DNA of 64,000 bases, taken from the NCBI RefSeq assembly GCF_900104455.1, contig NZ_FNHB01000002.1:248001-312000 (forward strand), read 5' to 3'. The stretch comes from Dendrosporobacter quercicolus (GTDB taxonomy: Bacteria > Bacillota > Negativicutes > DSM-1736 > Dendrosporobacteraceae). Positions 1 through 10,196 of the stretch are shown piece by piece. The position numbers were made by a program, and so were the translations under genes. The notes beneath the pieces were generated by a model. It did not search any database. It saw nothing but the letters and a program-made list of their open reading frames with translations, and was not told the origin of the DNA. The number at the start of each line of letters is the position of its first letter. Position 1 is the first letter of the stretch.

Positions 1-51
1 TAATGCAGAGGCCGGTGAATAGCGGTTTGCCCGGCTGGTCAGCATGAGTTT

Positions 52-87
52 CCGGGGAAGGGGCAAGCGCTCCTTTCCCGGTTTTTT
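52..87 (+). terminator. Rho-independent terminator of an upstream gene
   Basis: A 10-bp stem (52-61 with 72-81, one G-U type pair) is followed by six T residues at 82-87. The T-run lies on the plus strand only, so it ends a plus-strand transcript that enters from outside the window and converges on the minus-strand symporter gene. Confidence 0.7.
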
Positions 88-96
88 ATGGCCGGG

Positions 97-1497
97 TCAG
101 CCCCGGCTAATTTCTTGTTTAATCTTTTCTTTATCCACAATCGCTACGATAAAGAAAGTAATAAAGCATACCAGCCATTCCATATAGATGGGATGGGCGA
201 AGATCTGTACCGCCGGGACGAACTGCCATACGATCAAGGTGACGATGCCGGCTAATGTGGTATAAAAGGCGGAGTTGCGGCGGCACAGCCCCGGCGCGAA
301 CATGGTGAATAAAAAGATCAGAGTAAAAGCGGTGGTAAGGCTCAGTCCGATCAACATTGTTTTTACAATGCCAACCGCGTGAAAGGCCAGCCATAGGGTC
401 ATCATGCCGAGGCTGAGAATTGCGTAACGGTTAACCAGGGTGTAATTCTTATCGCTGATGCCAGGATTAATGAAGCGTTTATAGATATCCTGGGAAAAAA
501 GCGTTCCCGCTGCCAGCAGTATGTGGCAGGCGGTTGCAACATCGGCGGCCCAGAGCGCCGCCAGGGTTAAACCTGAAATTAAGGGGTCCAGTCCCATAAT
601 CATTTGCGGCAAAGCCAGTGTGGCCTTCATGCCGGGGTGGGCCGCCCGGGCGGCTACGCCCATAATCGCACAGGAGAAGCCAACCGGGAACATTAACAGC
701 GCACCCCATAAAAAGCCTTTTTTGGCCGCCCGGCTGTCCACTGCTGCGCAGGCGACCTGTACCGGGCCTTGCGCGGTGATGGTTTGGGTCATCATAACGG
801 CAAACCAGCCGACAATGGTCGCCAGACCCAGTCCGCCAAGCGGGCCGAACCAGTCGGTATCAGGCGGCAAAGAAGCGGCGATCGCACTAATGCCGCCCTG
901 GTCGGACACAATAGTAACCGTGCTGATTAAGACTCCGGCATAAATAAGCGTGACACTCAGAATATTGGATAGGCCGGATGACCATAGGCCGCCTAGAATC
1001 GTGGTGCCGATAAATACGATTGCACTTGTGATCATGCCGCCTTCAAAGGAGAATATATCAGGCAAAAGTGACGACAAAATCGCGCCGCCGGCTATATATT
1101 GCAAAGACGTTATGACAAGCTGGATGGTGATCATGCCCAACACGGCAATGGCGCGGCCCTTTTTATCATAATAGCGTTCAAATAGTTCCGGAATGGTCGT
1201 GCAGTTGAGCTCGCGGTACTTGCCGGCTGCCACCAGGGCCATCAATACTGCTCCCGCCGCCCAGGCGACATTATACCAGCCGGCCGCAATGCCAAATTGA
1301 TAGGCATTTTCCGCAACGCCTATCGTTGAGGCCGCGCCAATCGCCGTACCGGCGATATTCGCCGCAACTAACGTTGTAGTCAGCTTGCGTCCGGCAAACA
1401 AAAAACCGCTGCTATTGTCTGTCCGGCGCTTAACATAAATACTAATTCCGAATAATACGCAAATGTACAGGATAATAATTAACAACTGAATATTCAA
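97..1497 (-). CDS. Sodium:solute symporter family protein
   Basis: A 466-residue, very hydrophobic protein with about 12-13 predicted membrane segments, typical of the SSS family, which couples Na+ entry to uptake of a sugar, amino acid, organic acid or similar solute across the cytoplasmic membrane. The N-terminus carries the SSS-like stretch around FAGRKLTTTLVAANIAGTA, followed by a Gly/Ala-rich region near residues 45-60. The start is a TTG; no later Met would preserve the first membrane helix, and the SD-like AAGGG lies rather far upstream. The gene lies downstream of, and on the same strand as, an XRE regulator, which could control it. The substrate cannot be told from sequence. Confidence 0.85.
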   Translation of the reverse strand: MNIQLLIIILYICVLFGISIYVKRRTDNSSGFLFAGRKLTTTLVAANIAGTAIGAASTIGVAENAYQFGIAAGWYNVAWAAGAVLMALVAAGKYRELNCTTIPELFERYYDKKGRAIAVLGMITIQLVITSLQYIAGGAILSSLLPDIFSFEGGMITSAIVFIGTTILGGLWSSGLSNILSVTLIYAGVLISTVTIVSDQGGISAIAASLPPDTDWFGPLGGLGLATIVGWFAVMMTQTITAQGPVQVACAAVDSRAAKKGFLWGALLMFPVGFSCAIMGVAARAAHPGMKATLALPQMIMGLDPLISGLTLAALWAADVATACHILLAAGTLFSQDIYKRFINPGISDKNYTLVNRYAILSLGMMTLWLAFHAVGIVKTMLIGLSLTTAFTLIFLFTMFAPGLCRRNSAFYTTLAGIVTLIVWQFVPAVQIFAHPIYMEWLVCFITFFIVAIVDKEKIKQEISRG

Positions 1498-1717
1498 GCG
1501 ACTATTCCAACCCTTCTAATAAAGCATTTATTGTTGTAAAAGAACCAATAGCAATAAAGCAAAGAGACTTTTGTCACAGCTATCCTGCCGGGTCTTTACA
1601 TTAATATACCAATCATAACAACAGGCAACTTATTGTGTCAATTTATTTTAGGCCAAATCAAGTGCCTCATCGCTTGCGAAAAGTTGTAAAATTCAGATTT
1701 TTAGTCATTTAAAAGGG

Positions 1718-2056
1718 TTATTTGCTCTGATACTGACTGCAGGATTTGATGATTAAGTCGATTGCCCGTCGAATATCGGGTGTCAGTTTTTTAATTTTTT
1801 CATCATAGGAGTGCGGGTTGGCCTGATCCAGCGTACGAGTATCGGTATTGCCCACCAGCCAGTCGACGGAAACATTGGAGACTCTGGCAATGGTTTTCAT
1901 TAATTCGCTGTTTGGTTCTCCCGAGCCGCGCAGCCAGCCTTTTAACTGGTTCTTAGTCGCACCAAACAAACCGGCGAAATCTTCCTGCGTAGTCCGGTAA
2001 TCATGGTCTTTCATTTCTTCCCACAACTGTGTAATTCTGGTTTTAAAATTGGACAT
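1718..2056 (-). CDS. XRE-family helix-turn-helix regulator
   Basis: A 112-residue cytoplasmic DNA-binding protein. Residues about 19-70 form a Cro/CI-type HTH (TQEDFAGLFGATKNQLKGWL), followed by the dimer-type segment VSVDWLVGN usual for this family; the last 40 residues are basic and unrecognised. The ATG is preceded by a good SD (GAGGTG on the minus strand). It is divergent from the chemotaxis receptor and 220 bp upstream of the symporter on the same strand, so it may control either. A small palindrome in the divergent region (2090-2104) is a possible operator. The regulated ligand is unknown. Confidence 0.85.
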   Translation of the reverse strand: MSNFKTRITQLWEEMKDHDYRTTQEDFAGLFGATKNQLKGWLRGSGEPNSELMKTIARVSNVSVDWLVGNTDTRTLDQANPHSYDEKIKKLTPDIRRAIDLIIKSCSQYQSK

Positions 2057-2089
2057 GCTAACACCTCGCTTTAGTATCTATATTTTAAC

Positions 2090-2104
2090 TTTTAGGGGCT
2101 AAAA
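2090..2104. promoter_or_regulatory. Candidate operator in the XRE/MCP divergent region
   Basis: TTTTAG-GGG-CTAAAA is a perfect 6-bp inverted repeat with a 3-base spacer, about 35 bp upstream of the XRE start and upstream of the chemoreceptor promoter. Its place suits autoregulation by the XRE protein; this is inference. Confidence 0.3.
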
Positions 2105-2129
2105 ATAATCTAAAAGAGTATTTAAAACA

Positions 2130-2158
2130 TTGACGGTGTTATTTTTAACCTATATAAT
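2130..2158 (+). promoter_or_regulatory. Sigma-A-type promoter of the chemoreceptor gene
   Basis: TTGACG at 2130-2135, a 17-bp spacer and TATAAT at 2153-2158. It lies about 100 bp before the GTG start at 2264. A strong match to the vegetative consensus. Confidence 0.75.
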
Positions 2159-2263
2159 GAAAAAATAAACTAATTTGTCTGAATTTGTCAGAAGGGTCTT
2201 TATGTGCTGGCGAATTAGCAGTTTTGAAGCAAACATGACTAAATTTAAACTGGAGGAAAAGAT

Positions 2264-4030
2264 GTGACTAAGCTCAAGTATAAGTTAATGGCTGCGTTAA
2301 TTACGGTTGGTCTGGTGTGTGTTTTAATCTTGTCCGGCTATAATGTTTTTGACAGTTATCAAAAAAATCAGACCGACATTAAAGAATACCGGTCGATTTT
2401 GTACGAGCAATTTGACCGGAGCATTAAGCTGCAGGTCGAGACAGCGCACAGCCTGGTACAGGAAATCCACACGCAGCAGCAGCAGGGCTTATTATCGGAA
2501 AATGAGGCGAAAAAAAGAGCCGCTGATCTGATACGCAGTTTGAGGTTCGACCAGGGGAATTACTTCTGGATTGACACTACCAAAGGCATTAATGTCGTGT
2601 TATTGGGACGGCCGGTTGAAGGGACCAGCCGTGTTCAGGATGTAGATGCCAAAGGAAACAAGTATATTGCCGACATCATTGCCAACGGCTCCAAGTCCGG
2701 GGGCGGGTTCAGTGATTATTTTTTCCCCAAGCCTAATGAGGTTAACCCCCTGCCCAAAAGAAGCTATAGTTTATTGTTTCAGCCTTATCAGTGGGTGATC
2801 GGAACGGGAAACTGGGTAGATGATATTGAACAAATCGTTGCCGCCAAGGAAGCCGGAAACCGGCGTGAGCTGCTTTATCATCTTGGTATAGTTGGCGCTA
2901 TTGGCTTTACCGGATTATTGATTGCAGTATTTATGGCATTATATATGAGTAAAAAAATTGCCCAGCCTATTGTTCTGGTAGCCGAAAGGGTAGAGCAGAT
3001 CGCCAGGGGCAATTTGAGCGCTCCGGATTTGACGGTGAGTTCGCGGGATGAGATCGGCATTTTAGAAAATGCTTTTAATGATATGAAGCTGAATTTACGC
3101 AATTTAATTCAACAGGCCGCCAATTCCGCCAACCAGTTAGCGGCAGCGAGCGAGCAGCTGACAGCCACGTCGGATCAGGCGGCGCAAGCATCCTCGCAGG
3201 TAGCCGGCTCAACAACCGAGGTTGCCGGCGGTGCCGCCAGACAAGTGAAAATTGTTGACGGAGCCAGTGCCGTGGTGGAGCAAATGGCGCAAAATATTGA
3301 CCGGATTGTCGCCAAGGTAAAAGATGTTGCCAGCGGCACGCAAAAGAGCGCCGGTGTTGCCGGCGACGGCGGCAAAGCCATCCAGTCGGCGATCACTCAA
3401 ATGGCAAATATTGAAAAAACAGTGAAGGATTCAGCAGCGGTGGTCGTCAAGCTGGGAACGCGTTCCCAGGAAATTGGTCAGATTGTCAACACAATTGCCG
3501 GTATTGCCGGACAGACGAATTTGTTGGCCCTGAATGCAGCCATTGAGGCCGCCAGGGCCGGGGAACAGGGCCGGGGCTTTGCAGTAGTTGCCGATGAGGT
3601 AAGAAAGCTGGCGGAACAATCGCAAGAAGCGGCCAGACAAATTTCCGACATGATTTTGGAAATCCAAACAGATACCAGCCAAGCTGTTGAGGCAATGACT
3701 GCGGGGACTCATGAGGTGAATATCGGCACTGAGGTCGTTGGCAACGCCGGTAAAGCTTTCGATGATATTATTTACGTTGTGGAGCAGGTATCCAGCCAAA
3801 CAAGCGAGGTACTGAATTCAGTTCACCAATTGACTGAAGATGGCAAGGAAATTGACGGGGCAATGCAAAATATTGCCGAAGTGTCAAGGGCAACCGCAGC
3901 GGAAACGCAGACGGTCTCCGCCGCTACCGAGGAGCAGTCGGCCTCGATGCAGGAGATTGCGTCAGCAAGCCAGTCGTTGTCCCAATTGGCGGAAACCCTG
4001 CAGAATGCAGTCGCCAGATTTCATTTGTAG
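2264..4030 (+). CDS. Methyl-accepting chemotaxis protein, single-Cache sensor
   Basis: A 588-residue membrane chemoreceptor. One membrane helix at about residues 9-28 leads to an extracellular single Cache domain (about 35-190; [13 protein letters not shown] and [11 protein letters not shown] are typical). A second helix follows at about 205-228, then a HAMP domain (about 230-285) and a long cytoplasmic coiled coil with the conserved signalling hairpin ([20 protein letters not shown]). It should sense a small organic ligand outside the cell and control CheA through CheW. The GTG start at 2264 has GGAGG seven bases upstream. The gene has its own promoter and terminator; no other che gene is adjacent, though an orphan cheW lies at 35.9 kb. 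Confidence 0.93.
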   Translation: MTKLKYKLMAALITVGLVCVLILSGYNVFDSYQKNQTDIKEYRSILYEQFDRSIKLQVETAHSLVQEIHTQQQQGLLSENEAKKRAADLIRSLRFDQGNYFWIDTTKGINVVLLGRPVEGTSRVQDVDAKGNKYIADIIANGSKSGGGFSDYFFPKPNEVNPLPKRSYSLLFQPYQWVIGTGNWVDDIEQIVAAKEAGNRRELLYHLGIVGAIGFTGLLIAVFMALYMSKKIAQPIVLVAERVEQIARGNLSAPDLTVSSRDEIGILENAFNDMKLNLRNLIQQAANSANQLAAASEQLTATSDQAAQASSQVAGSTTEVAGGAARQVKIVDGASAVVEQMAQNIDRIVAKVKDVASGTQKSAGVAGDGGKAIQSAITQMANIEKTVKDSAAVVVKLGTRSQEIGQIVNTIAGIAGQTNLLALNAAIEAARAGEQGRGFAVVADEVRKLAEQSQEAARQISDMILEIQTDTSQAVEAMTAGTHEVNIGTEVVGNAGKAFDDIIYVVEQVSSQTSEVLNSVHQLTEDGKEIDGAMQNIAEVSRATAAETQTVSAATEEQSASMQEIASASQSLSQLAETLQNAVARFHL

Positions 4031-4050
4031 GCGTAATTTCAGCAGATAAA

Positions 4051-4093
4051 ATAAGGTGATGGCAGTTTTATTTCTGTCATTGCCTTATTTTTT
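4051..4093 (+). terminator. Terminator of the chemoreceptor gene
   Basis: A 15-bp imperfect stem (ATAAGGTGATGGCAG with CTGTCATTGCCTTAT) is followed by a run of T residues. It lies 20 bp after the stop codon. Confidence 0.8.
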
Positions 4094-4111
4094 GCATACA
4101 ATAAAATGTAA

Positions 4112-4140
4112 TTGAAGTATTATCTAGAACCAGCTATAAT
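4112..4140 (+). promoter_or_regulatory. Sigma-A-type promoter of the activase fusion gene
   Basis: TTGAAG at 4112-4117, a 17-bp spacer and TATAAT at 4135-4140. Transcription would start near 4147, giving an untranslated leader of about 160 nt before the ATG at 4306. Confidence 0.65.
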
Positions 4141-4205
4141 CAAATTAAACGATGTTTGAATTTAAATTTGAAAACTTGTTCGATTTTAATGTGAGGCTGT
4201 AATTC

Positions 4206-4279
4206 CTAGTACCTTGTCAGCGCTAAAGCGGTAGGATAATAGACCGTCAGTATTCACTGGATTAGGGTCAAGGCACTAA
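4206..4279 (+). promoter_or_regulatory. Possible structured leader RNA, class unknown
   Basis: Outer arms TAGTACCTTG (4207-4216) and CAAGGCACTA (4269-4278) pair at 9 of 10 positions. They enclose short hairpins, CGC-TAAA-GCG or CGGT...ACCG, and CAGT-ATTC-ACTG, giving a multi-branched shape. It ends 27 nt before the start codon. I do not recognise the conserved bases of any known riboswitch. Confidence 0.3.
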
Positions 4280-4305
4280 AGCATTAGAGTATAGGGGGAA
4301 TAGGT

Positions 4306-7300
4306 ATGAGAAAACTATTTCATCTTGGTATTGATGTTGGATCTACAACTGTTAAAATCGCAATTTTGAATGATCAGCGTGAAATTGTTTATAGTCAGTA
4401 CGCCCGCCATTATTCAGAGGTCAAGCAAAAAATTATTGAACTCATTCAGTATGCGTATCAGAAATTCAAGGACGATTATATTACTGTTGCAATAACCGGT
4501 TCCGGCGGTATTTCGCTGGCCGGTTATCTTGATGTGCTGTTTATCCAGGAAGTTGTGGCCGGTACACGGGCTATTCAGGTCAATTATCCTCAAACCGATG
4601 TTGTAATTGAACTGGGCGGGGAAGACGCTAAGATTACGTACTTAACAGGTGGCGTTGATCAGCGCATGAATGGAATATGCGCGGGCGGAACGGGCGCTTT
4701 TATTGATCAAATGGCTTCGCTGCTTCAGACAGACCCGGCCGGCTTAAATGACCTGGCCCGGTCGGCGCATACACTTTACCCCATCGCCGCCCGCTGCGGG
4801 GTGTTTGCCAAAACCGACATTCAGGCCTTACTGAATGAAGGAGCGGCTAAGCCTGATATTGCAGCCTCAGTCTTTCAGGCGGTTGTTGTTCAAACCATTA
4901 GTGGTCTGGCCTGCGGCAAACCGATTCAGGGGAATGTCGCCTTTCTGGGCGGACCATTATGCTTTCTATCTGAATTGCGGGCGCAATTTGGCAGGGTGCT
5001 GCAACTGACGGACAGGCAAATGATTTTACCGAAACAGGCCCAGGTTTACATTGCCATTGGCGCCGCTCTTGCGTCAATGAGCGAAAGGCCGGTTATATTT
5101 GACGCTTTTATTGAAAGTCTGACAAAATCCCAAGCGATGGCTTCAGACCAGGCGGAGCGGCTGCGGCCGCTGTTTTTGACGCAAGCTGAACGGACCGATT
5201 TTGCCAGCCGGCATTTTGGCGGTTCTGTTGCGCGAAAATCCTTAAGGGAGCATGCCGGTAATTGCTTTTTGGGTATTGACGCCGGGTCAACCACGACAAA
5301 AGTTGTTTTGATTGATGAGGAGGGCGCGATTCTCTACACTTATTATGGCAGCAACAACGGTAATCCGCTGCAGGCGGTGCAGTCTGTCCTGAACGATATA
5401 TACCGGCGCCTGCCGCCGCAGGCGGTAATTTCTTACTCACTGGTTACCGGCTATGGGGAAACGCTGCTCAAAAACGCGCTGAAACTGGATGACGGTGAGA
5501 TTGAAACAGTGGCCCATTACAGAGCCGCCGAGTTTTTTTGCCCAGGAGTTGATTTTATCCTTGATATTGGCGGGCAGGATATGAAATGTCTTAAAGTCCG
5601 AGATGGAATTATTGAGGATATTATTCTCAATGAAGCCTGCTCATCCGGCTGCGGTTCTTTTTTGGAGACTTTCGCCCAATCGCTCAATCTGCCGGTGGCG
5701 GAATTTGCCCAGGCGGCCCTGGCCGCCGGCCGGCCGGTTGATCTGGGATCACGCTGCACGGTGTTTATGAACTCCAAGGTTAAGCAGGCCCAAAAGGAAG
5801 GGGCAACCGTGGGCGATATCTCAGCCGGCCTGGCCTATTCGGTGATTAAAAATGCTTTGTATAAGGTAATTAAATGCAAGGATGCGGCCAAGCTCGGTCA
5901 AAAGATTGTTGTTCAGGGCGGCACGTTTTATAATGATGCTGTGCTAAGGGCGTTTGAGCTTTTATTAGGCCGCCCGGTTATCCGTCCTGACATTTCCGGC
6001 GTCATGGGAGCTTTTGGCGCGGCGCTGCTGGCCCGGGAGCGGCATCAGCCGGACCGGCGGTCGAATATGTTAGGTCTGGAGCAATTGCAGGAATTGTCGA
6101 TGCGTTCGCGAATCGAGCGCTGCGGCAAATGCCCCAATGCCTGCCTGTTAACCGTTAATGCGTTTAACGACAGCCGGCAGTTTATTTCCGGCAACCGTTG
6201 TGAACGGGGCAGCGGCAAAGCTTATGAGGAGCCGGCTGCCGCTATGCCCAATTTATATGAGGATAAGTACCGGCGGCTGTTTGGCTATGTTCCGTTAAGC
6301 GCGGCACAGGCTAAGCGCGGCACTGTCGGGATACCGCGGGTTCTAAATATGTATGAGGATTATCCGTTTTGGTTTACCTTTTTTAGCGAACTTGGCTTTC
6401 AGGTTAAGCTTTCAGACCGCTCTTCCAAGCGATTATATGAACAGGCAATGTCGACCATACCATCGGATTCGGTCTGCTATCCGGCAAAGCTGGTGCATGG
6501 GCATATCAACAATTTATTACAGAAACAGGTTGATTTTATTTTCTATCCCTGCATAACCCATGGTCCGAAAGAGCGGGCGGAGGCCCAGAATCATTATCAT
6601 TGTCCCATTGTTACCTCTTACGCCGAGGTCGTCAAAAATAATATTGATGAGCTGGCCGTTCAACAGGTGAAATTGTTGAATCCTTTTTTGCCGCTTGCCG
6701 ACAGGCAACGGCTGATTCAACGGCTTTATGAAGAATTTAAGTTCCGGGGCATTGACAAAGACGAGATTGCGCGGGCGGTTGCCAAGGCCTGGAACGAGCA
6801 GGAAAGCTTTAAACAGGATATTCAAAAAGCAGGGGAGGCTGTTCTTGCGCGTATGAGCAGCCAGGGCCTGCGCGGCATTGTTCTGGCCGGCCGTCCCTAT
6901 CATCTGGATCCGGAGATAAATCATGGAATTCCGGAAATCATTACCGGTTTTGGCATGGCTGTTCTGACGGAGGATTCGATAGCTCATCTTGGCCGTGTAC
7001 CCCGGGAATTGCGGGTGGTTGATCAGTGGACTTATCATTCACGGCTGTATGCTGCGGCCGGTCTGGCGGCGTCCAGGCCTGATTTGGAGCTGGTGCAGCT
7101 GAATTCCTTCGGGTGCGGGCTGGATTCGGTTACTGTTGATCAAGTGCAGGAAATACTTTACAGCCGTTCCAAGATGCATACGGTACTGAAAATTGATGAA
7201 GGCGTCAATTTAGGTGCAGCGCGCATCCGGCTGCGGTCCCTGCAGGCAGCCGTCCGGGAACGGGAGCGGCATGATTTTACCGGCCGGTCCATTGACTACG

Positions 7301-8583
7301 TCTGCCGGCGCAATGTTTTTACTAAACAGATGAAAACCGGACATACTATTTTAGCTCCGGAGATGTCGCCGCTGCATTTTCAGTTTCTGGAGGAGGCCTT
7401 CCGGGTATGCGGCTATCAGGTGGTTGTATTGCCGCTTGGCGATAAAAAATCAGTGGAAGTTGGTCTGAAATATATTAATAACGATGCCTGTTATCCGGCG
7501 ATCCTGGCCTTAGGTCGTTTAATTGAGGCCTTGCAATCCGGGAAATACGATGTTAATCAGACTTCAATCCTGATTGCCCAGACCGGAGGCGGCTGCCGCG
7601 CAACAAACTATATCGGTTTTCTGCGCAAAGCCCTGCAGGAGGCAGGTTATCCCCAAGTGCCGATTCTGTCGCTGAATGGCAAGGGGATGGAAAAGCAGCC
7701 CGGATTTTCGCTTAGTCCCGGTTTGTTGCACCGGGCGATTATGGGGCTGGTCTATGGTGATTTATTAATGAAAGTTTTATATCAGGTGCGGCCTTATGAA
7801 AAAATCCCCGGTTCGGCCAATGAACTATACAGTAAATGGACGGCTATTTGCAGGGCGGCTCTGCGGAAGGCTGACCGCCGCAGCTATATCCGTAATATTC
7901 AGGATATTGTCCGTGAATTTGCTGCGCTGGAGATCATAAAAACCGTTAAACCGAGAGTTGGCCTGGTTGGTGAAATTTATGTGAAGTTTCATCCGGTGGC
8001 CAATAACCAAATTGTTTCCATGATTGAAGCCGAGGGCGGCGAGGCGGTTGCCTCCAGCCTGCTGGATTTTTTGCTGTATTGCGCCTATGACGGAGAATTT
8101 AATTACCGGTATTTAGCCGGCAGTAAAAAAGCGCAGCTGGCTGGCCGGGCAATCATTGGTCTGGTCGAATTTTACCGCCGGCCGTACCGTCAGGCGGTCA
8201 ACAGCAGCAAGCGGTTTACGCCTGTTCATTCCATCCAGGAAATAGCCGCCGGGGCTGAGGGAATTCTTTCGCTAGGCCATCAGACCGGTGAGGGCTGGTT
8301 TCTGACCGGGGAAATCGTGGAGTTAATCCATCAGCAGGTCAATAACATCATTTGCATGCAGCCCTTCGCCTGCCTGCCCAATCATATTACCGGCAAAGGA
8401 ATGATGAAACAACTTAAACGGCAATATCCCCAGGTAAATATTGCCGCGATTGATTATGATCCGGGTGCAAGTGAAGTGAATCAGTTAAATCGTATTAAGC
8501 TAATGCTGGCAACGGCTTTTGACGGTCTGGCGCAGCAGCCGGAGGAAGAGCCGGTTGGCCGCAGCCGTCAGGGGGTTGTCTAA
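4306..8583 (+). CDS. Tandem acyl-CoA dehydratase activase fused to a reductase-like part
   Basis: A 1425-residue cytoplasmic protein of the 2-hydroxyglutaryl-CoA-dehydratase activator superfamily. Residues 1-270 and about 320-595 are two BadF/BadG-type ATPase domains ([26 protein letters not shown]), each with the two cysteines that hold the bridging [4Fe-4S] cluster (Cys125/164 and Cys445/484). A CGKCPNAC motif at 606-613 joins them to a DUF2229 region (from about 675). A C-terminal dehydratase-like region follows, with Cys motifs VCYPAK, PCITHG, FGCG, ACYPA, GGGC and FACLP. Known members use ATP to pass one low-potential electron to an Fe-S dehydratase or reductase; here both parts seem to be in one chain. 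ATG start with upstream AGGGGGA. It has its own promoter and a TetR gene downstream. Substrate unknown. Confidence 0.85.
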   Translation: MRKLFHLGIDVGSTTVKIAILNDQREIVYSQYARHYSEVKQKIIELIQYAYQKFKDDYITVAITGSGGISLAGYLDVLFIQEVVAGTRAIQVNYPQTDVVIELGGEDAKITYLTGGVDQRMNGICAGGTGAFIDQMASLLQTDPAGLNDLARSAHTLYPIAARCGVFAKTDIQALLNEGAAKPDIAASVFQAVVVQTISGLACGKPIQGNVAFLGGPLCFLSELRAQFGRVLQLTDRQMILPKQAQVYIAIGAALASMSERPVIFDAFIESLTKSQAMASDQAERLRPLFLTQAERTDFASRHFGGSVARKSLREHAGNCFLGIDAGSTTTKVVLIDEEGAILYTYYGSNNGNPLQAVQSVLNDIYRRLPPQAVISYSLVTGYGETLLKNALKLDDGEIETVAHYRAAEFFCPGVDFILDIGGQDMKCLKVRDGIIEDIILNEACSSGCGSFLETFAQSLNLPVAEFAQAALAAGRPVDLGSRCTVFMNSKVKQAQKEGATVGDISAGLAYSVIKNALYKVIKCKDAAKLGQKIVVQGGTFYNDAVLRAFELLLGRPVIRPDISGVMGAFGAALLARERHQPDRRSNMLGLEQLQELSMRSRIERCGKCPNACLLTVNAFNDSRQFISGNRCERGSGKAYEEPAAAMPNLYEDKYRRLFGYVPLSAAQAKRGTVGIPRVLNMYEDYPFWFTFFSELGFQVKLSDRSSKRLYEQAMSTIPSDSVCYPAKLVHGHINNLLQKQVDFIFYPCITHGPKERAEAQNHYHCPIVTSYAEVVKNNIDELAVQQVKLLNPFLPLADRQRLIQRLYEEFKFRGIDKDEIARAVAKAWNEQESFKQDIQKAGEAVLARMSSQGLRGIVLAGRPYHLDPEINHGIPEIITGFGMAVLTEDSIAHLGRVPRELRVVDQWTYHSRLYAAAGLAASRPDLELVQLNSFGCGLDSVTVDQVQEILYSRSKMHTVLKIDEGVNLGAARIRLRSLQAAVRERERHDFTGRSIDYVCRRNVFTKQMKTGHTILAPEMSPLHFQFLEEAFRVCGYQVVVLPLGDKKSVEVGLKYINNDACYPAILALGRLIEALQSGKYDVNQTSILIAQTGGGCRATNYIGFLRKALQEAGYPQVPILSLNGKGMEKQPGFSLSPGLLHRAIMGLVYGDLLMKVLYQVRPYEKIPGSANELYSKWTAICRAALRKADRRSYIRNIQDIVREFAALEIIKTVKPRVGLVGEIYVKFHPVANNQIVSMIEAEGGEAVASSLLDFLLYCAYDGEFNYRYLAGSKKAQLAGRAIIGLVEFYRRPYRQAVNSSKRFTPVHSIQEIAAGAEGILSLGHQTGEGWFLTGEIVELIHQQVNNIICMQPFACLPNHITGKGMMKQLKRQYPQVNIAAIDYDPGASEVNQLNRIKLMLATAFDGLAQQPEEEPVGRSRQGVV

Positions 8584-8643
8584 ACGGCCGGCGGCAGTCA
8601 ATTGGCGCCCGGCATAACCTAAGCGTTAAGGAAGTGATGTGTT

Positions 8644-9255
8644 TTGGAGCCGGATTTAGAGCATAAGGTTACCACCCGGGAAAAAATTCTTCATGCTACT
8701 CTTGAGATAATCAACAATGAAGGCCTGGAAAATGTGACCATTCGGAAAATAACGCTGGCAGCCCAGGTGAATATTGCTGCAGTTAATTATTATTTTGGCT
8801 CAAAGGAAAATGTTATTAATGAAGCCCTAAAAGAGCTTTTGGATAAATTAAGCAGGACGTTTGATCAATTAGAGGATGGTGCTTTACCTCCCCAAGAGCG
8901 GCTGCGCAATTTTTTGCACAGTTATGCGGATGCCACACTGGCTTATCCTGATGTATTTAAAAATTTTCTCAAACAAGTGATTACGCATTACAACGATCAT
9001 CCGTCGCATGTTGATTATATTAAGTTTATGCAGACGACCGGCTGGCGGAAGCTAGGCAGCTTCTTACAGGAGAGCGGGTTACTGCCTAATGATCAATTGT
9101 TATTGATGAAAATTGTTCAGTTGTTTAGCGCTCTGGAATTTCCGCTGCTGCTGGGGGTGCAGACCCGGGAGGTTCATGAATTTGACTATTACGATCAAAA
9201 ATACCGTTATCAGTATGTTGAATTGTTAATGCAGTCTTTGCTGCATAAACCTTAA
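8644..9255 (+). CDS. TetR-family transcriptional regulator
   Basis: A 203-residue regulator. Residues about 10-56 form the TetR HTH (TIRKITLAAQVNIAAVNYYF, then GSKENV); the remainder is the helical ligand-binding and dimer domain, which fits no named subfamily by eye. The start is TTG at 8644 with AAGGAAG nine bases upstream; an ATG at 8637 is out of frame. It follows the activase fusion by 60 bp and could be cotranscribed with it, or could control the metal transporter downstream. Its ligand cannot be deduced. Confidence 0.88.
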   Translation: MEPDLEHKVTTREKILHATLEIINNEGLENVTIRKITLAAQVNIAAVNYYFGSKENVINEALKELLDKLSRTFDQLEDGALPPQERLRNFLHSYADATLAYPDVFKNFLKQVITHYNDHPSHVDYIKFMQTTGWRKLGSFLQESGLLPNDQLLLMKIVQLFSALEFPLLLGVQTREVHEFDYYDQKYRYQYVELLMQSLLHKP

Positions 9256-9341
9256 TGAATATAGAGAATTGCCCGGCAGCTCTTTTATTTTTTGTTAACC
9301 GGATTGGTTTAACTTGCGAAAAGAGCCGCGATCCCTTACAA

Positions 9342-9369
9342 TTTTAAATAATAATGTTATTATTTAAAA
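9342..9369. promoter_or_regulatory. Perfect 28-bp AT-rich palindrome upstream of znuCB
   Basis: Arms TTTTAAATAATAA (9342-9354) and TTATTATTTAAAA (9357-9369) are exact reverse complements with a central TG. It lies 75 bp before the transporter start. The position and symmetry suit an operator for a metal-sensing (Fur/Zur/MntR-like) or TetR repressor, but the even spacing does not match the usual 7-1-7 Fur/Zur box. Confidence 0.5.
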
Positions 9370-9443
9370 ATCAACTTATTTAACATCCGCAGCTGCTTGA
9401 GGCAGCCGTCGGGATGAAGAGATAGGTAAGGGGCGAATTGTTC

Positions 9444-10196
9444 GTGAATGTTTTTGAACTGAAAAATGTATTTTTTTCCTATCGGCCGGAGCACAGGGTG
9501 TTTGCAGATATCAATTTGGCTATTGCCAAAGGCCGGTTTCTGGCAATGGTTGGGCCAAATGGGGCCGGCAAGTCGACTTTATTAAAATTATGTGCAGGCC
9601 TGCTCAGGCCGGATCAAGGTCAGGTAAGTATTTTTAATACGCCAATTGAACAGTTTAGGGGCTGGTTCCAAATTGCCTATATTGCTCAGCAGTCATTGCG
9701 GGACCGCAATTTCCCCGTAACAGTCCAGGAAGTGGTGCGGCTGGGCCGGGTTGCGCCTGCGGGAATTGGCGCCAGGCTTAAGTCCGCCGACGAGGAGATC
9801 GTTGAAGAGGCCATCCATACGGTTGGCCTGCAGGATTTACGCAAACGCCTGATTGGCGAGTTGTCGGGCGGCCAGCAGCAGAGGGTGGCCATTGCCAGGG
9901 CTTTGGCGGCGCAGCCTGCGGTCCTATTGATGGATGAGGCCGCCTCCGGCGTGGATACGGCCACCCGTGAGCATATCTATGGTCTGCTGCAAGCCATCAA
10001 CCGTACAGCCGGAACGTCAATTCTTATGGTTTCCCATGATGTTGAGCGAATTTTGCACTATGCGGATGACATCGCCGGTATTGACCGGGGCGGCGTCGGC
10101 TATTACGGCAATGCGGCCGGGTTCCGGCAGTTTTGTCGCGTACAGCCGGAACCTTACGCCGGGGAAGCGGAAGGAGGACAGATAAGTCATGCTTGA
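9444..10196 (+). CDS. Metal ABC transporter, ATP-binding protein
   Basis: A 250-residue ABC ATPase that would power uptake of zinc or manganese. Walker A GPNGAGKSTLLKL lies at about residues 36-48, the Q-loop near IAQQS, signature LSGGQQQRVAIARAL at about 140, Walker B LLMDEAASGVD, and the switch His in MVSHD. The start is taken as GTG at 9444 because AAGGGGC lies nine bases upstream; a TTG at 9438 is too close. It overlaps the permease gene by 8 bp, so the two are translationally coupled. No solute-binding protein gene is adjacent, so the binding component must be encoded elsewhere. Zinc versus manganese cannot be decided. Confidence 0.88.
   Translation: MNVFELKNVFFSYRPEHRVFADINLAIAKGRFLAMVGPNGAGKSTLLKLCAGLLRPDQGQVSIFNTPIEQFRGWFQIAYIAQQSLRDRNFPVTVQEVVRLGRVAPAGIGARLKSADEEIVEEAIHTVGLQDLRKRLIGELSGGQQQRVAIARALAAQPAVLLMDEAASGVDTATREHIYGLLQAINRTAGTSILMVSHDVERILHYADDIAGIDRGGVGYYGNAAGFRQFCRVQPEPYAGEAEGGQISHA

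Noticed and set aside
6517-7038. 173-codon minus-strand frame inside the activase fusion
   Set aside because: Opposite a clearly conserved coding region; no SD and no recognisable domain.
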